A stretch of DNA of 64,000 bases from Gammaproteobacteria bacterium (GTDB taxonomy: Bacteria > Pseudomonadota > Gammaproteobacteria > VBWC01), in the NCBI GenBank assembly GCA_023266115.1, contig JAHFRU010000001.1, forward strand, positions 335,905 through 399,904. Direction: 5' to 3'. Below are positions 1 to 10,186 of this stretch, one piece after another. Position 1 is the stretch's first letter; each line of letters begins with the position of its first letter. The position numbers were made by a program, and so were the translations under genes. The notes under the pieces are model-generated. The model was not told where the DNA came from, made no database searches, and saw nothing but the letters and a program-made list of their open reading frames with translations.

Positions 1-544
1 TCGACATCAGCCCGGCGGTGACCAGCGCGATGGCCGGGCCGCGAAACACCACCGGCACATCGGAGGCGGTAATACGCTCGCGCATCGCGGCGAACAATAT
101 CAGCACCATCGAGAAGCCCACGGCGGCACCGAAGCCGTAGAAGGCGGACTCAAGAAAGCCGTGCTGTTGCTGCACGTTCAGCAAGGCGACGCCGAGCACC
201 GCGCAATTAGTGGTGATCAGCGGCAGAAAAATACCGAGCACCTGGTACAGCAGCGGGCTGGTTTTATGGATGACCATTTCGGTGAACTGGACGACGAACG
301 CGATGACCAGAATAAACGTGATCGTGCGCAGGTATTCGAGCCCCAGCGGCGCGAGCAGATACTCGTTTGCCAGGTAACTGCATACCGACGACAGTGTCAG
401 CACAAAGGTCGTGGCGAGCCCCATGCCGGTGGCGGTTTCCAGCTTTTTTGAAACGCCCATGAACGGGCACAGGCCAAGAAACTTCACCAGTACGAAGTTA
501 TTGACCAGCACCGTGCTCACCAGAATCAGTAAGTAGTCCTGCAC
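1..544 (-). CDS. rsxA: RnfA/RsxA electron transport complex subunit, 3' end missing
   Basis: An inner-membrane subunit of the Rnf/Rsx complex, which couples ferredoxin/NADH redox chemistry to ion movement or keeps SoxR reduced. The translation opens [20 protein letters not shown], continues with [13 protein letters not shown], and is strongly hydrophobic throughout, matching the six-helix RnfA family. The start is GTG at 544 preceded by AGGGGG; there is no in-frame ATG near it. About 181 of the usual 193 codons are present, and the last dozen lie beyond the left edge. The rest of the rnf operon should continue to the left. It is transcribed away from metG. Confidence 0.93.
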   Translation of the reverse strand, partial: MQDYLLILVSTVLVNNFVLVKFLGLCPFMGVSKKLETATGMGLATTFVLTLSSVCSYLANEYLLAPLGLEYLRTITFILVIAFVVQFTEMVIHKTSPLLYQVLGIFLPLITTNCAVLGVALLNVQQQHGFLESAFYGFGAAVGFSMVLILFAAMRERITASDVPVVFRGPAIALVTAGLMS

Positions 545-697
545 CGAGTCTGCCCCCTGTCGCCTGCGTTAGAACGCCGTCATATAAGGTTATCTATCGG
601 GTTTATAAGGAAAAAATAGAGGTTAAATACTATCCGAACGGATGCGTTGCCACAACATGCATAGCGACCGGGCGCCGGTCGAACCGCAACAATGGCA

Positions 698-2746
698 CTA
701 TTTTACGCGCATTCCGGGTTGGGCGCCGTTATCCGGTTGAATCAACCACAGATCGCCACCACCGGGTCCGGCCGCCAGCACCATACCCTCGGATACACCG
801 AACCGCATCTTACGCGGTTCAAGATTCGCCACCATCACGGTCAGCCTGCCCGCCAGCGATTCCGGTGCGTAAGCGGACTTGATACCCGCAAATACATTCC
901 GGGTTTCACCGCCGATATCGAGTGTCAGCTGCAACAGCTTGTCGGCACCTGCCACGTGCTGTGCCTTGATGATCCGCGCGATACGCAGATCCAGTTTGGC
1001 GAAGTCATCGTAGGACACCGGTGGCCGGACGGGATCATCGGTCAACGGCCCGGCGGCGGTCGCGGTATTGGAGGGTTGCATGGTTGTCACCTGTTTAAGT
1101 TCCTCGGTCGATGCGGCTAGCATGGCGGCTACTTTATCCGGCTCGACGCGCGTCATTAACGGCGTGAAAGCCTCGATCGTGTGATTCAATAACGGCTTGC
1201 TGCTGTCCGTCCAGGCGAACGGCGCGACATTCAGAAAAGCCTCGGCCTTCACCGCCAGCGTCGGCAATACCGGCTTCAGGTAAATCATCAGCAGGCGAAA
1301 CAGATTCAGGCCCATCGTGCAGATGGCCTGAAGTTCCGCATCACTGCCGGTGTTCTTGGCGACCACCCATGGCTGCTTGTCATCGATATATTGGTTGGCG
1401 CGATCGGCCATGGCCATGACGTCGCGCACGGCACGCCCGTATTCGCGGGTTTCGTAATACTCGGCGATGGCAGTGCCACCGGCCACGCAGAAATCCCACA
1501 GCGCCTTGTCATCCAAAGCGGGGGCCAGTTTGCCGGCGCAGCGCTTGCTGATGAAGCCCGCGCAGCGGCTGGCGATATTGACCAGCTTGCCGACCAGATC
1601 CGCGTTGATGCGCTGCGTGAAGTCGTCGAAATTCAGATCCAGATCGTCGATGCGCCCCGACAGTTTGGTCGCGAAGTAATAGCGCAGGTATTCCGGATTC
1701 AGATGATCGAGATAGGTGTGCGCCTTGATGAACGTGCCGCGCGACTTGGACATCTTCTGGCCGTTCACCGTCAAGAAGCCGTGCGCGAAAATCGCCGTCG
1801 GTTTGCGCAGGCCCGCGCCCTCGAGCATCGCTGGCCAGAACAGCGCGTGGAAATAAATGATGTCCTTGCCGATGAAGTGATACAGCTCGATATCACTGTC
1901 CTGGCGCGTGTACGCGTCGAAATCCATGCCGTTGCGGTCGCAGAGGTTCTTCAGGCTGGCCAGATAGCCGATCGGCGCGTCCAGCCAGACATAGAAGTAT
2001 TTGCCGGGCCGCTCCGGTATCTCGAAACCGAAGTACGGTGCGTCGCGCGAGATGTCCCACTCCTGCAGGCCGACGGCAAACCATTCATCCAGCTTGTTCG
2101 CGACCTGCTCCTGCAGATGCTTGCCGTGCGTCCACTGCTTGAGCATCGGGGCAAAATCCGCCAGTTTGAAGAAATAATGGTCGGATTCCTTTTCGACGGG
2201 CTTCGCACCCGATATCGCCGACACGGCGTTCTTCAGATCGGTCGGGGCATAGGTCGCGCCGCATACCTCGCAACTGTCGCCGTACTGATCCGGCGAGCCA
2301 CAGCGCGGACAGTCGCCCTTGATGAACCGGTCCGGCAGAAACATGTTCTTTTCCGGATCATACGCCTGCCGAATGGTGCGCGACGTGATATGGCCGGCCG
2401 CGTCCAGCCGCCGGTAGATCAGTTCGGCCAGCTCGCGGTTTTCGTTCGAGTGGGTCGAGTGATAGTTATCGAATTCGATGGCGAACGCGGCGAAATCCGC
2501 GCGGTGTTCGGCGCCGACGCGCTCGATCAACACTTCCGGCGCAATACCTTCCTGTTGCGCACGCAACATGATCGGCGTGCCGTGCGCGTCGTCGGCGCAG
2601 ACATAGACGCACTGGTGCCCGCACATTTTCTGGAAGCGCACCCAGATGTCGGTCTGGATATACTCGACCAGATGGCCGATATGGATCGGCCCGTTGGCGT
2701 AGGGCAACGCGCTGGTTACGAGGATTTTTCGCTGCGTATTGGGCAT
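698..2746 (-). CDS. metG: Methionyl-tRNA synthetase
   Basis: Charges tRNA-Met with methionine in the cytoplasm. The 682-residue protein has the HIGH motif at residues 22-25, a zinc knuckle with CPRCG and CEVCG near residues 145-162, the KMSKS loop at 331-335, and a C-terminal tRNA-binding OB domain from about residue 580 ([12 protein letters not shown]). Length and domain order match the long dimeric bacterial form. An in-frame ATG lies ten codons upstream at 2776, but it sits inside a TATAAT box, so the ATG at 2746 ([19 protein letters not shown]) is preferred. That leaves a short leader without a strong Shine-Dalgarno sequence. Confidence 0.97.
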   Translation of the reverse strand: MPNTQRKILVTSALPYANGPIHIGHLVEYIQTDIWVRFQKMCGHQCVYVCADDAHGTPIMLRAQQEGIAPEVLIERVGAEHRADFAAFAIEFDNYHSTHSNENRELAELIYRRLDAAGHITSRTIRQAYDPEKNMFLPDRFIKGDCPRCGSPDQYGDSCEVCGATYAPTDLKNAVSAISGAKPVEKESDHYFFKLADFAPMLKQWTHGKHLQEQVANKLDEWFAVGLQEWDISRDAPYFGFEIPERPGKYFYVWLDAPIGYLASLKNLCDRNGMDFDAYTRQDSDIELYHFIGKDIIYFHALFWPAMLEGAGLRKPTAIFAHGFLTVNGQKMSKSRGTFIKAHTYLDHLNPEYLRYYFATKLSGRIDDLDLNFDDFTQRINADLVGKLVNIASRCAGFISKRCAGKLAPALDDKALWDFCVAGGTAIAEYYETREYGRAVRDVMAMADRANQYIDDKQPWVVAKNTGSDAELQAICTMGLNLFRLLMIYLKPVLPTLAVKAEAFLNVAPFAWTDSSKPLLNHTIEAFTPLMTRVEPDKVAAMLAASTEELKQVTTMQPSNTATAAGPLTDDPVRPPVSYDDFAKLDLRIARIIKAQHVAGADKLLQLTLDIGGETRNVFAGIKSAYAPESLAGRLTVMVANLEPRKMRFGVSEGMVLAAGPGGGDLWLIQPDNGAQPGMRVK

Positions 2747-2774
2747 CGTCGGACAGAAAGTCGGGAAACGCCGC

Positions 2775-2780
2775 ATTATA
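2775..2780 (-). promoter_or_regulatory. Candidate -10 box for metG
   Basis: On the minus strand the bases read TATAAT, a perfect sigma-70 -10 hexamer, ending about 28 bases before the preferred metG start. No convincing -35 hexamer is visible 16-18 bases upstream. The box overlaps the alternative upstream ATG, which argues against that start being on the transcript. Confidence 0.5.
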
Positions 2781-2818
2781 GCCGATTCCCTGCGGCGGTT
2801 GGGTTGCCGTCGATGTGG

Positions 2819-3598
2819 TTACATGGTCTGGCAGGGTTGCGGCAGGCCGTTCTCGAATACCAGCAGCTGGCCGGCTGTCATCGTGGTCCAGGCTTCGTTG
2901 TCCGTCAGCGGTTTTGTCGCGATCACCGCGACGCGGTCGTCGGGCGAAGTGACCTCACGGAAATCGACGGTGACATCCTGATCGATCAGATGGGCCGTGG
3001 AAAACGGCGCCTGGCGCACGACGTAATACAGATCCGTCGAGCAGTGCGCGAACAAATAGCGGCCATCCGATAACAGAAAGTTGAACACGCCGTATGACGC
3101 GAGTGTCGCGGTGATCTCGCCCAGCGCCCGGGTCAGCTGCGGCTTGTCCGGCTCCGTGTAACCGAAGCGATCAACCAGCGTCTCCAGTATCAGGCAGAAC
3201 GCATGCTCGCTGTCGGTCGACCCGACCGGCCGGAAGCGGCCGGCCAACGGCGGCAGTTCGCCCTCGAGATCGCCGTTATGGGCGAAGATCCAGTAGCGTC
3301 CCCACAGCTCGCGCATGAACGGATGGGTATTGACGAGCGAGACCTCGCCTATCGTCGCCTTGCGGATATGCGCGATCACGTTCTTGGAACGTATCGGGTA
3401 GTTGCGCACCATCTCCGCGACCGGCGAGGAGGTCGATGCCTTCGAGTCGATGAACAGCCGGCAGCCGGTATCCTCGAAGAAGGCGATACCCCAGCCATCG
3501 CTGTGTTCATCGGTGTGACCACCGCGCGCGCAGAATCCCTCGAACGAAAACAGGATGTCCGTCGGGATGTTACAGTTCATGCCCAGCAGTTGACACAT
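2819..3598 (-). CDS. Class II glutamine amidotransferase (YafJ family)
   Basis: A predicted stand-alone glutamine amidotransferase of the Ntn-hydrolase fold. Cys2 (MCQLLGMNC) would become the N-terminal nucleophile once Met is removed. Further family motifs are the HSDGWGIAFF segment, the THPF segment and the IFAHNGDLEG segment, which binds glutamine and forms the oxyanion hole. The 259 residues match YafJ (about 255). The acceptor substrate of the family is not known. The gene lies just upstream of metG on the same strand, but the metG promoter box in the gap suggests separate transcription. Confidence 0.9.
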   Translation of the reverse strand: MCQLLGMNCNIPTDILFSFEGFCARGGHTDEHSDGWGIAFFEDTGCRLFIDSKASTSSPVAEMVRNYPIRSKNVIAHIRKATIGEVSLVNTHPFMRELWGRYWIFAHNGDLEGELPPLAGRFRPVGSTDSEHAFCLILETLVDRFGYTEPDKPQLTRALGEITATLASYGVFNFLLSDGRYLFAHCSTDLYYVVRQAPFSTAHLIDQDVTVDFREVTSPDDRVAVIATKPLTDNEAWTTMTAGQLLVFENGLPQPCQTM

Positions 3599-3744
3599 GT
3601 CGATCCGTTTCCTGGCAAGTGTTGGCAGACGCCATCATCCCATATCGGCCTGTCCGGGAAAAACGTGCAGTAAGTCCGCGGTGGTGATAGCCACCCGGGT
3701 GCTGACCGGGATGCCTCTACCACCGTTCGATGCGACACAGGCTA

Positions 3745-3935
3745 ACTATTGAGAATTACCAAATGACGTGACAACACATCGCGACCGTCATTCCGGGCGG
3801 AGCGCAGCGGAGACCCGGAATCCAGCGGTTGTGAATGGCACTGGATTCCTCGGCGGCTGTTCCCGACGCCGCCCTGCCTCCGGCATCCATGCAGTCGCGC
3901 TTTCGCGGGAATGACGACACATCAGAGGTTCCCTT
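3745..3935 (+). repeat. MITE-like element, copy 1 (hybrid ends)
   Basis: The left end carries ACTATTGAGAATTACC. The interior shares the core of the family: GTCATTCCGGGC near 3788, a middle segment encoding GGATTCCTCGGCGG, and GCGGGAATGAC near 3906-3915. The right end reads ATCAGAGGTTCCCTT, resembling the second end type of the family, so this copy seems to join one end of each type. The core is near-identical to the copy at 48431-48636. The rest of the 586-base gap (3599-4184) holds no gene that I recognise; a 102-codon open frame at 3835 starts inside the element and looks accidental. Confidence 0.75.
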
Positions 3936-4184
3936 TATCGTATCCGCCCTATTGATGATGGCGTTGTACGCACGGTTCGGTTTCGCCAGAATACCCGCCC
4001 CGGGACATTTGCCGTCGCTGCCGATGCCGATGGTAATCTACATCCGGTGTCCGGCGGCGGCAGGCGCATTTCGGATCTATCCGGTGTTGCTGTTGGTGTT
4101 TATGATGATCTCGCTGATTTTTGATGTCATGGATGTCCGGTGATACTTCGCAGCCAGTGCAACGCCTGACCAGGAGGACAACTC

Positions 4185-4418
4185 ATGAACGAACCCGGCG
4201 TCGCACGTCAGGTGCTGGAGGATCGGCTGATCGAGCTGGAATCGCGTACCGCGTTTCAGGAAGATACGATTAGCCGGCTCAACGATATTGTCGCCACGCA
4301 GCAGCGACAGCTGGATACGCTGCGCCAGACCGTTGATCTGGTGATCCGGCAGTTGCGTGATAACACGGCTGCGCCCGTCGCGGATGCGGCGAACGAGACA
4401 CCGCCACCGCATTACTGA
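4185..4418 (+). CDS. slyX: SlyX family protein
   Basis: A 77-residue, mostly coiled-coil protein with the SlyX pattern LEDRLIELESRTAFQEDTI followed by LNDIVATQQRQLDTL, then a proline-rich tail ending PPPHY. The AGGAGGACAACTC leader gives a strong ribosome-binding site for the ATG at 4185. SlyX has no established biochemical function; in enterobacteria it lies next to slyD. Here it converges on rnd with only a 27-base gap. Confidence 0.85.
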   Translation: MNEPGVARQVLEDRLIELESRTAFQEDTISRLNDIVATQQRQLDTLRQTVDLVIRQLRDNTAAPVADAANETPPPHY

Positions 4419-4445
4419 TTCCGGCGGGTATTTATCGATGTCCGG

Positions 4446-5612
4446 CTACCGATCAGCGGCCACGTCCAGCTGCAACGCGCCGTCGGCAAAATGCAGACGC
4501 CGCTCGCCGTGCAGGAACGCGACGAGCTCATCGCCGACGACGCTTTTGCGCCAGCCCTGCAATACCCGGCTCCCGCCGCTATCGAGCAACAATTGTTCAA
4601 TATCCCTGCGCGATGCCAGCGTCGCGGGACTCAGCGACTCGCGCGCGCCGCGCAGTCGCACCACTGCCATCAACACATCGGCGAGCGCCTGTTGATCCGG
4701 CGTCAGTCGCGTCGCGGCGGCGGCTGGCGCTGCCGGCACCGTGCGCGATTTCGCTGACCGGATAAGATCGAGTAGCGTGTTGCCGTCGCGCTGCAGGTTT
4801 TCGCGGCGCAGGCCGCGTATCTGCTCCAGGTCGGCAGTGTTGCCGGGCATCAGGCGCGCGAGATCGATCAGTACCTCATCGCGCAGTATCCAACCGCGCG
4901 GCCGGTCCTGTGCAACGGCCGCCGTCTCGCGCCACGCGGCCAGCGCCTCCAGTACGGCGAGCGATTCCGGCCGCAGCCGGTCGGCGCCGCGTATGCGTTG
5001 CCAGGTGTCGGCCGGTTCGTTGCGATAGGTGGCGGTATCCGTGAGCTTTGCGAAGTCGTCATCCAGCCATGTCAGGCGGCCACGCGTCGCAAGCTCCCGG
5101 TGCAGGTATTGGTAAAGTGGCACAAGATAACGCACGTCGTCGGCGGCGTATTGCAGTTGATCATCCGGTAGCGGTCGCCGCGCCCAGTCGGTGCGGCTGT
5201 ACGCCTTATCGAGGGTGACGCCAAGTATCTCGGTGACCAGCGTCGCATAGCCGGCCTGATCGGGATAGCCGAGCAGCATCGCCGCTATCTGTGTGTCAAA
5301 CACCGGGCGCGGCAGATCGCCGGTCAAATGGTAAAAAATTTCCAGGTCCTGGCGCGCGGCATGAAATACCTTGGTGATGCGCGTATCGTAAAACACCTCG
5401 AGCAACGGGTCGAGACTGGCCAGCGCCAGCGGGTCGATGCAGAAGACAGCCTCCGGGGTCCCCACCTGGATCAGGCAAAGTTGCGGGAAATAGGTCTTTT
5501 CACGGATAAATTCGGTATCGATCGCAAGCCATTCGCATGCGCCGATGCGCCGGCATGCGGCAGCCAGTTGATCGGGCGTAGCAATATATTCAGACGAATT
5601 CTTGTAAGCCAT
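4446..5612 (-). CDS. rnd: Ribonuclease D
   Basis: A 3'-5' exoribonuclease that trims tRNA and other stable RNA 3' ends. The DEDDy catalytic core is visible: Exo I DTEF with Asp32 and Glu34, Exo II in FHAARQDLEIF, and Exo III with the tyrosine in YAADDVRYLVPL. SRTDWARRPL before Exo III is typical of RNase D. Two HRDC-like helical modules follow, at roughly residues 210-290 and 300-375. The 388-residue length is normal. The gene is divergent from the PAS-GGDEF-EAL gene across a 118-base gap. Confidence 0.95.
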   Translation of the reverse strand: MAYKNSSEYIATPDQLAAACRRIGACEWLAIDTEFIREKTYFPQLCLIQVGTPEAVFCIDPLALASLDPLLEVFYDTRITKVFHAARQDLEIFYHLTGDLPRPVFDTQIAAMLLGYPDQAGYATLVTEILGVTLDKAYSRTDWARRPLPDDQLQYAADDVRYLVPLYQYLHRELATRGRLTWLDDDFAKLTDTATYRNEPADTWQRIRGADRLRPESLAVLEALAAWRETAAVAQDRPRGWILRDEVLIDLARLMPGNTADLEQIRGLRRENLQRDGNTLLDLIRSAKSRTVPAAPAAAATRLTPDQQALADVLMAVVRLRGARESLSPATLASRRDIEQLLLDSGGSRVLQGWRKSVVGDELVAFLHGERRLHFADGALQLDVAADR

Positions 5613-5730
5613 TGTATTTATGTACCTAATATTTTATGGCGGATAAAAGGGGCCGGAAACTGGAATGCCGATCAATGAATGTCGATAAAGTATCGAATAT
5701 AGGGGAGTTGAGGGGTCTCGGCTAGGGGTT

Positions 5731-8700
5731 ATGGATTATCACCGTGCATTAGCGCCGGCTGGACTGGCCGTATTTCTGGTCGTGTTCTCGATTGGAAACT
5801 ACGCGCTCGGGTTCGACCAGTGGATTGTCCACTGGTGGGCGGACATGGCGTGGACTATCGCGTCCAGTGCGACGGCGTTGATGTGTTACAGCGCCGCCCG
5901 CAAGTTGTCGCGTCACGAACGTGCGGCCTGGCTGTTGTTCGCGGCCGGATGCCTCGCCTGGTTTCTGGGCATGCTGGCATGGGATTATCTGGAACTGGTG
6001 GCCGGGCAGGCCACGCCGTTCCCGTCGGCGTCCGATTTCGGCTTTCTGCTGCTGCCACCGTTCTTTATGGTCGGACTGATCTATTTTCGTCAGTCGGCTC
6101 CATCGGTCGCGCTGACATTGAAACATGTCAGTAATCTGGGTTTTATCCTGTGCAGCCTGGTCGTCGTCATCGTTCTTGTCCTGTTAGAGCATATTCGGAA
6201 CAGCCAGGATAGCTCGCTGTACATTGCGGTCGCTGTCGCGACACCGGTGCTCTATTTGGGATTACTGCTCTTCGCTCTCTATCTGCTTTATTCCCACCGC
6301 TGGGACGCGCAACGAAACGTCATGCTGCTGCTTGTTGCCGGCATGGCGGTTCACGGGATCACTAATACGATTTATGCGCGTGAATTGCTGACGCATGAAT
6401 ATTTTGCCGGGAGCAATCTGGATGTGTTCTGGTTGCTCGGATTTGCTTTCTTCTTCTGGGCCGCGCTGGAAAAACGCAGGCAGGCGGCGGGTGGTATGCC
6501 GACTCGTGCTGCGCGCGGCATGCCGCGCGCAGCAGCGCTGGTTGAAGCCATCCTGCCGGTGGTCGCGCTGGTGTTGATTGTCGTTGTCGCGGCAGGGTTC
6601 GGTCACGACGTGACCCGTCAGGAATTGACTTATCTGATCCCCGCCGGAATCGGTCTGCTGGTGTTTCTGCTGCTCTGGGAGGGGGCAAAGTACCGTGTCG
6701 AGCTAGGCCTGGTCGAGGCCGCGCGGGAATCCGGCGACAGGCTGGAGTCGCTGGTACGCAACATACCCGGTGCGATCTACCGCAGCCGGTGCGTGATCGG
6801 TAAAGACCGGTCGATGACCTACGTCAGCGAAGCGATGAAGCTGGTCACTGGCTATCCGGCGAGTGAGTTCACCGGCGGCAGTATCAAATCGTATACGCAA
6901 CTTGTTCATCCCGACGACTTTCCCGGTGTGGAACAGCGCATTCGTCACGCGATAGACCAGCGCCGGCCTTACGAACTCGAGTACCGGATCATCGACGCCG
7001 ATGGCGCGGTGCGCTGGCTGTACGAGCGCGGCCAGGCACACTACGGTGCGTCCGGCACGCCTGACTGGCTGGATGGCGCGATCTTCGATGTCACGTTGCG
7101 CAAGAAGACAGAGATCGCCTTGCAGGACCGCGAAGAGAAGTTCCGCTCGCTGGTCGAGAACGCGGAAAGTGTCATTCTGTATCTGTCACCGCACGGCGAT
7201 ATTCTCGAATTCAATCCGGCGGCGGAGCGGCTTTATGGCGCGCGGCGCCGGGATGTGCAGGGCAGGAATTACTTCCAGCTATTTGTGCCGGAGCCGGTGC
7301 GCGACGCGGTCATTGCGGATATGCGCGAGGTCATGGCCGGCACGCCAACGCGAGGTTACGAAAACGAGGTCCTGGCCGCTGACGGCAAAAGCCGGATACT
7401 GGCGTGGTACGTTAACCGGGTGTTGAGTACCGACGGTCAGCCGGCCGGCGTCGTCGCGATGGGCCACGACGTCACCGAAACCAAGGCCGCGGATGCGGCG
7501 CTGGTGGAGTCCCAGCGTTTGTTGCATATGGTGCTCGATGCGATCCCGGTGCGCGTGTTCTGGAAGGACCGCGAGTCGCGCTATCTGGGTTGCAACCGGC
7601 TGTTCGCCCTGGATGCGGGCCTGATGTCGCCGGCGGGAATTCACGGCGCCAGCGATTTCGATCTCGGCTGGCGTGAGCAGGCCGAGCTCTATCGCACCGA
7701 CGACCATCAGGTCATGACGACGGGCGTGCCGAGGTTCGACTACGAGGAGCCGCAGACGACGCCCGATGGCCGGCATATCTGGTTGCGTACCAGCAAGGTG
7801 CCGCTGACCGACAGCCACGGCGGCATCATCGGCGTGCTGGGCACGTATGAGGACGTCACCGCGCGCAGGCAGATGGAACAAAAGGCAACGGAGCGCAATC
7901 TGCGGCTGCAGCGCCTGTCCGAACTGAGTCTGACACTGTCCGGCGATCCGAAAGAGGTATTCCGCCAGGTTTCGCGGATGATAGGCGAGTTGCTCGGCGT
8001 GCCGGTCGTTTGCCTGTCCGAGATCGCTGACGAACAGGTGTATTTCGTTGCCGTGTACGCGCACGGCGACGTCACCGTCGACGCCGGATCCTTGCCGCTG
8101 GCGGGGACGCCATGTGCGGCCGAGGTCGCAACGGGCGAGGTGCACGTCTACCAGGACGTTACCGAGAAGTTTCCCGGGCTGGAGATGCTGGAGAGATATA
8201 ACGCCAGCACCTATTGCGGATTCCCGGCGCTGGACCAGCACGGCAACGTGGTCGCGATTACCTGTTTGTTGGACGACAAGCGACGCGAGTTTACCGAAGA
8301 GGATCTCGGCTTGCTGCGTATCTTCGGTCAGCGCATCGGCATGGAAATCGAGCGGCAGCGGCACATTAACGAACAAGCGATCGCCGATGCGCAGATGAAG
8401 AAGCTGTCCGGCGCCATCGAGCAGACGGCCGATATCGTGCTGATCTCGGACCGGGCCGGTCGGGTCGAATACGTCAATCCGGCGTTCGAGACCGTTACCG
8501 GATACACGCTGGCCGAGGTCAAGGGAAAGAAGAGCAACGTGGTCCGCTCGGGCAAGCATGATGACGCCTTCTACAAAGGTCTGTGGGACACGATCAGCAA
8601 GGGCGAGGTATTCCAGGATGTCGTTATCAATCGCAAGAAGAGCGGCGACCTCTTCTACGAGGAAAAAACCATCACGCCGTTAAAGGATGCGGCAGGCAAC

Positions 8701-10086
8701 ATCACGCACTTTATCTCGACTGGCAAGGATATCACCGAGCGCATGCAGATCCAGGAGCGCCTCTACCATCTTGCCTATCACGATATCCTGACCGAGCTGC
8801 CGAACCGGGCGTTGTTTGTCGACCGGCTGGATCACGCGCTGGCCCGCCAGCGGGACGGCGGCAGGTGCATGGCGGTATTGTTCATGGATCTCGACCGGTT
8901 CAAGAACATCAACGACACGCTGGGCCATGATATCGGTGACCGGTTGTTGCAGATGCTGTCCGAGCGCCTGCTGGAAAGTCTGCGGGACAGCGATACCGTC
9001 GCGCGGCTGGCCGGAGACGAATTCGTGATTCTGCTCGAGGAAGTGGATGCCGCCGGCGACGTTGCGCCGATCTGCCGCAAGATTCTCGAGGCACTGTCGC
9101 GGCCGTTTGTGGTCAACGGCAACGAACTTTATATGACCAGCAGCATCGGCATCAGCCTGTATCCATCGGACGGGACCGACGCATCGATATTGATGCGCAA
9201 TGCGGACGTCGCGATGTACCGCGCCAAGGAACTTGGCCGCAACAATTTCCAGTTTTATTCCGCCGACATGAGCGCCAGAGCCTTTGAACGCCTGACACTG
9301 GAGACCAGCCTGCGTCATGCGCTGGAGCGGGACGAGTTTCTGCTCCACTATCAGCCGCAGATCTGTCTGGATACTGGACGCATCATCGGTGTCGAGGCGT
9401 TGCTGCGCTGGCAGCATCCCGATTTCGGGCTGATTCAGCCCGGTGAGTTCATTCCGCTGCTCGAGGAGACCGGCCTGATCGTCCCGGTCGGCGAGTGGGT
9501 ACTGCGTACCGCGATGAACCAGGCGGTGGCATGGCAGGCCGTCGGCCTTGATCCGATTCGCGTCGCCATCAACCTGTCCAGCCGCCAGTTCGACGGCAGG
9601 CAGCTGCTGGACACGGTATTGAACCTGGTGAAGGAAACCGGGCTGGAGACCCGCTGGCTGGAACTGGAAATCACCGAGAGCCTGCTGATGAACAACGAGC
9701 GTCTGACGCTGGAAATGTTACAGGCGCTGAGCGATGCCGGTATCCGTCTGTCGATCGATGATTTCGGCACCGGCTATTCGTCGCTGGGTTATCTGAAACG
9801 TTTCCCGATCGACACACTGAAGATTGACCGGTCGTTCGTGCGCGATATCACCACTGACCCGGACGACGCGGCGATCGTCACGGCCATCATCGCGATGGCG
9901 ACGTCGCTCAAGCTCGATGTCATCGCCGAGGGCGTCGAGACCCGGGCACAGCTTGACTTCCTGAAAGAACGGCAATGTGTCTGCCTGCAGGGCTACCTGT
10001 TCAGCCGGCCACTGCCGGTTGACGGGATGACCGCACTGCTGCGTCGCGACCGCACGGAACGTATTCTATGGCGGGATATTCAGTGA
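5731..10086 (+). CDS. Membrane PAS/GAF/GGDEF/EAL cyclic-di-GMP protein
   Basis: A 1451-residue bifunctional-type c-di-GMP signalling protein. About eight hydrophobic segments fill residues 1-320. They are followed by PAS (about 335-455), PAS (468-590), PAS (592-715), GAF (725-880), PAS (888-1005), GGDEF (1010-1180) and EAL (1190-1440). The cyclase signature reads AGDEF (residues 1094-1098), a variant that some active cyclases carry. RDSD five residues before it is an intact inhibitory I-site. The EAL half looks catalytic: EALLRW near 1222, NLSSRQF, ELEITESLLM, DDFGTGYSSL, KIDRSF and VIAEGVET are present. Net activity cannot be read from sequence. Ligands for the membrane and PAS/GAF parts are unknown. 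Confidence 0.94.
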   Translation: MDYHRALAPAGLAVFLVVFSIGNYALGFDQWIVHWWADMAWTIASSATALMCYSAARKLSRHERAAWLLFAAGCLAWFLGMLAWDYLELVAGQATPFPSASDFGFLLLPPFFMVGLIYFRQSAPSVALTLKHVSNLGFILCSLVVVIVLVLLEHIRNSQDSSLYIAVAVATPVLYLGLLLFALYLLYSHRWDAQRNVMLLLVAGMAVHGITNTIYARELLTHEYFAGSNLDVFWLLGFAFFFWAALEKRRQAAGGMPTRAARGMPRAAALVEAILPVVALVLIVVVAAGFGHDVTRQELTYLIPAGIGLLVFLLLWEGAKYRVELGLVEAARESGDRLESLVRNIPGAIYRSRCVIGKDRSMTYVSEAMKLVTGYPASEFTGGSIKSYTQLVHPDDFPGVEQRIRHAIDQRRPYELEYRIIDADGAVRWLYERGQAHYGASGTPDWLDGAIFDVTLRKKTEIALQDREEKFRSLVENAESVILYLSPHGDILEFNPAAERLYGARRRDVQGRNYFQLFVPEPVRDAVIADMREVMAGTPTRGYENEVLAADGKSRILAWYVNRVLSTDGQPAGVVAMGHDVTETKAADAALVESQRLLHMVLDAIPVRVFWKDRESRYLGCNRLFALDAGLMSPAGIHGASDFDLGWREQAELYRTDDHQVMTTGVPRFDYEEPQTTPDGRHIWLRTSKVPLTDSHGGIIGVLGTYEDVTARRQMEQKATERNLRLQRLSELSLTLSGDPKEVFRQVSRMIGELLGVPVVCLSEIADEQVYFVAVYAHGDVTVDAGSLPLAGTPCAAEVATGEVHVYQDVTEKFPGLEMLERYNASTYCGFPALDQHGNVVAITCLLDDKRREFTEEDLGLLRIFGQRIGMEIERQRHINEQAIADAQMKKLSGAIEQTADIVLISDRAGRVEYVNPAFETVTGYTLAEVKGKKSNVVRSGKHDDAFYKGLWDTISKGEVFQDVVINRKKSGDLFYEEKTITPLKDAAGNITHFISTGKDITERMQIQERLYHLAYHDILTELPNRALFVDRLDHALARQRDGGRCMAVLFMDLDRFKNINDTLGHDIGDRLLQMLSERLLESLRDSDTVARLAGDEFVILLEEVDAAGDVAPICRKILEALSRPFVVNGNELYMTSSIGISLYPSDGTDASILMRNADVAMYRAKELGRNNFQFYSADMSARAFERLTLETSLRHALERDEFLLHYQPQICLDTGRIIGVEALLRWQHPDFGLIQPGEFIPLLEETGLIVPVGEWVLRTAMNQAVAWQAVGLDPIRVAINLSSRQFDGRQLLDTVLNLVKETGLETRWLELEITESLLMNNERLTLEMLQALSDAGIRLSIDDFGTGYSSLGYLKRFPIDTLKIDRSFVRDITTDPDDAAIVTAIIAMATSLKLDVIAEGVETRAQLDFLKERQCVCLQGYLFSRPLPVDGMTALLRRDRTERILWRDIQ

Positions 10087-10186
10087 TCATTGGCGCGATT
10101 GCCGGTTCTTTTTGTGCGTGGCACTTGCCGGACCGCGCTGTCCGGTTCATTATTCCCAGGCAAACAGCCGTAGCCCGGAGGACGGA

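Noticed and set aside
1391..3073. 560-codon open frame antisense to metG and the amidotransferase gene
   Set aside because: Long antisense frames are common in GC-rich coding DNA; the minus-strand products are clearly conserved families and the frame spans two of them.
3835..4143. 102-codon plus-strand frame
   Set aside because: Starts inside MITE copy 1 and has no ribosome-binding site; the first part simply translates the repeat, as similar frames do in other copies.
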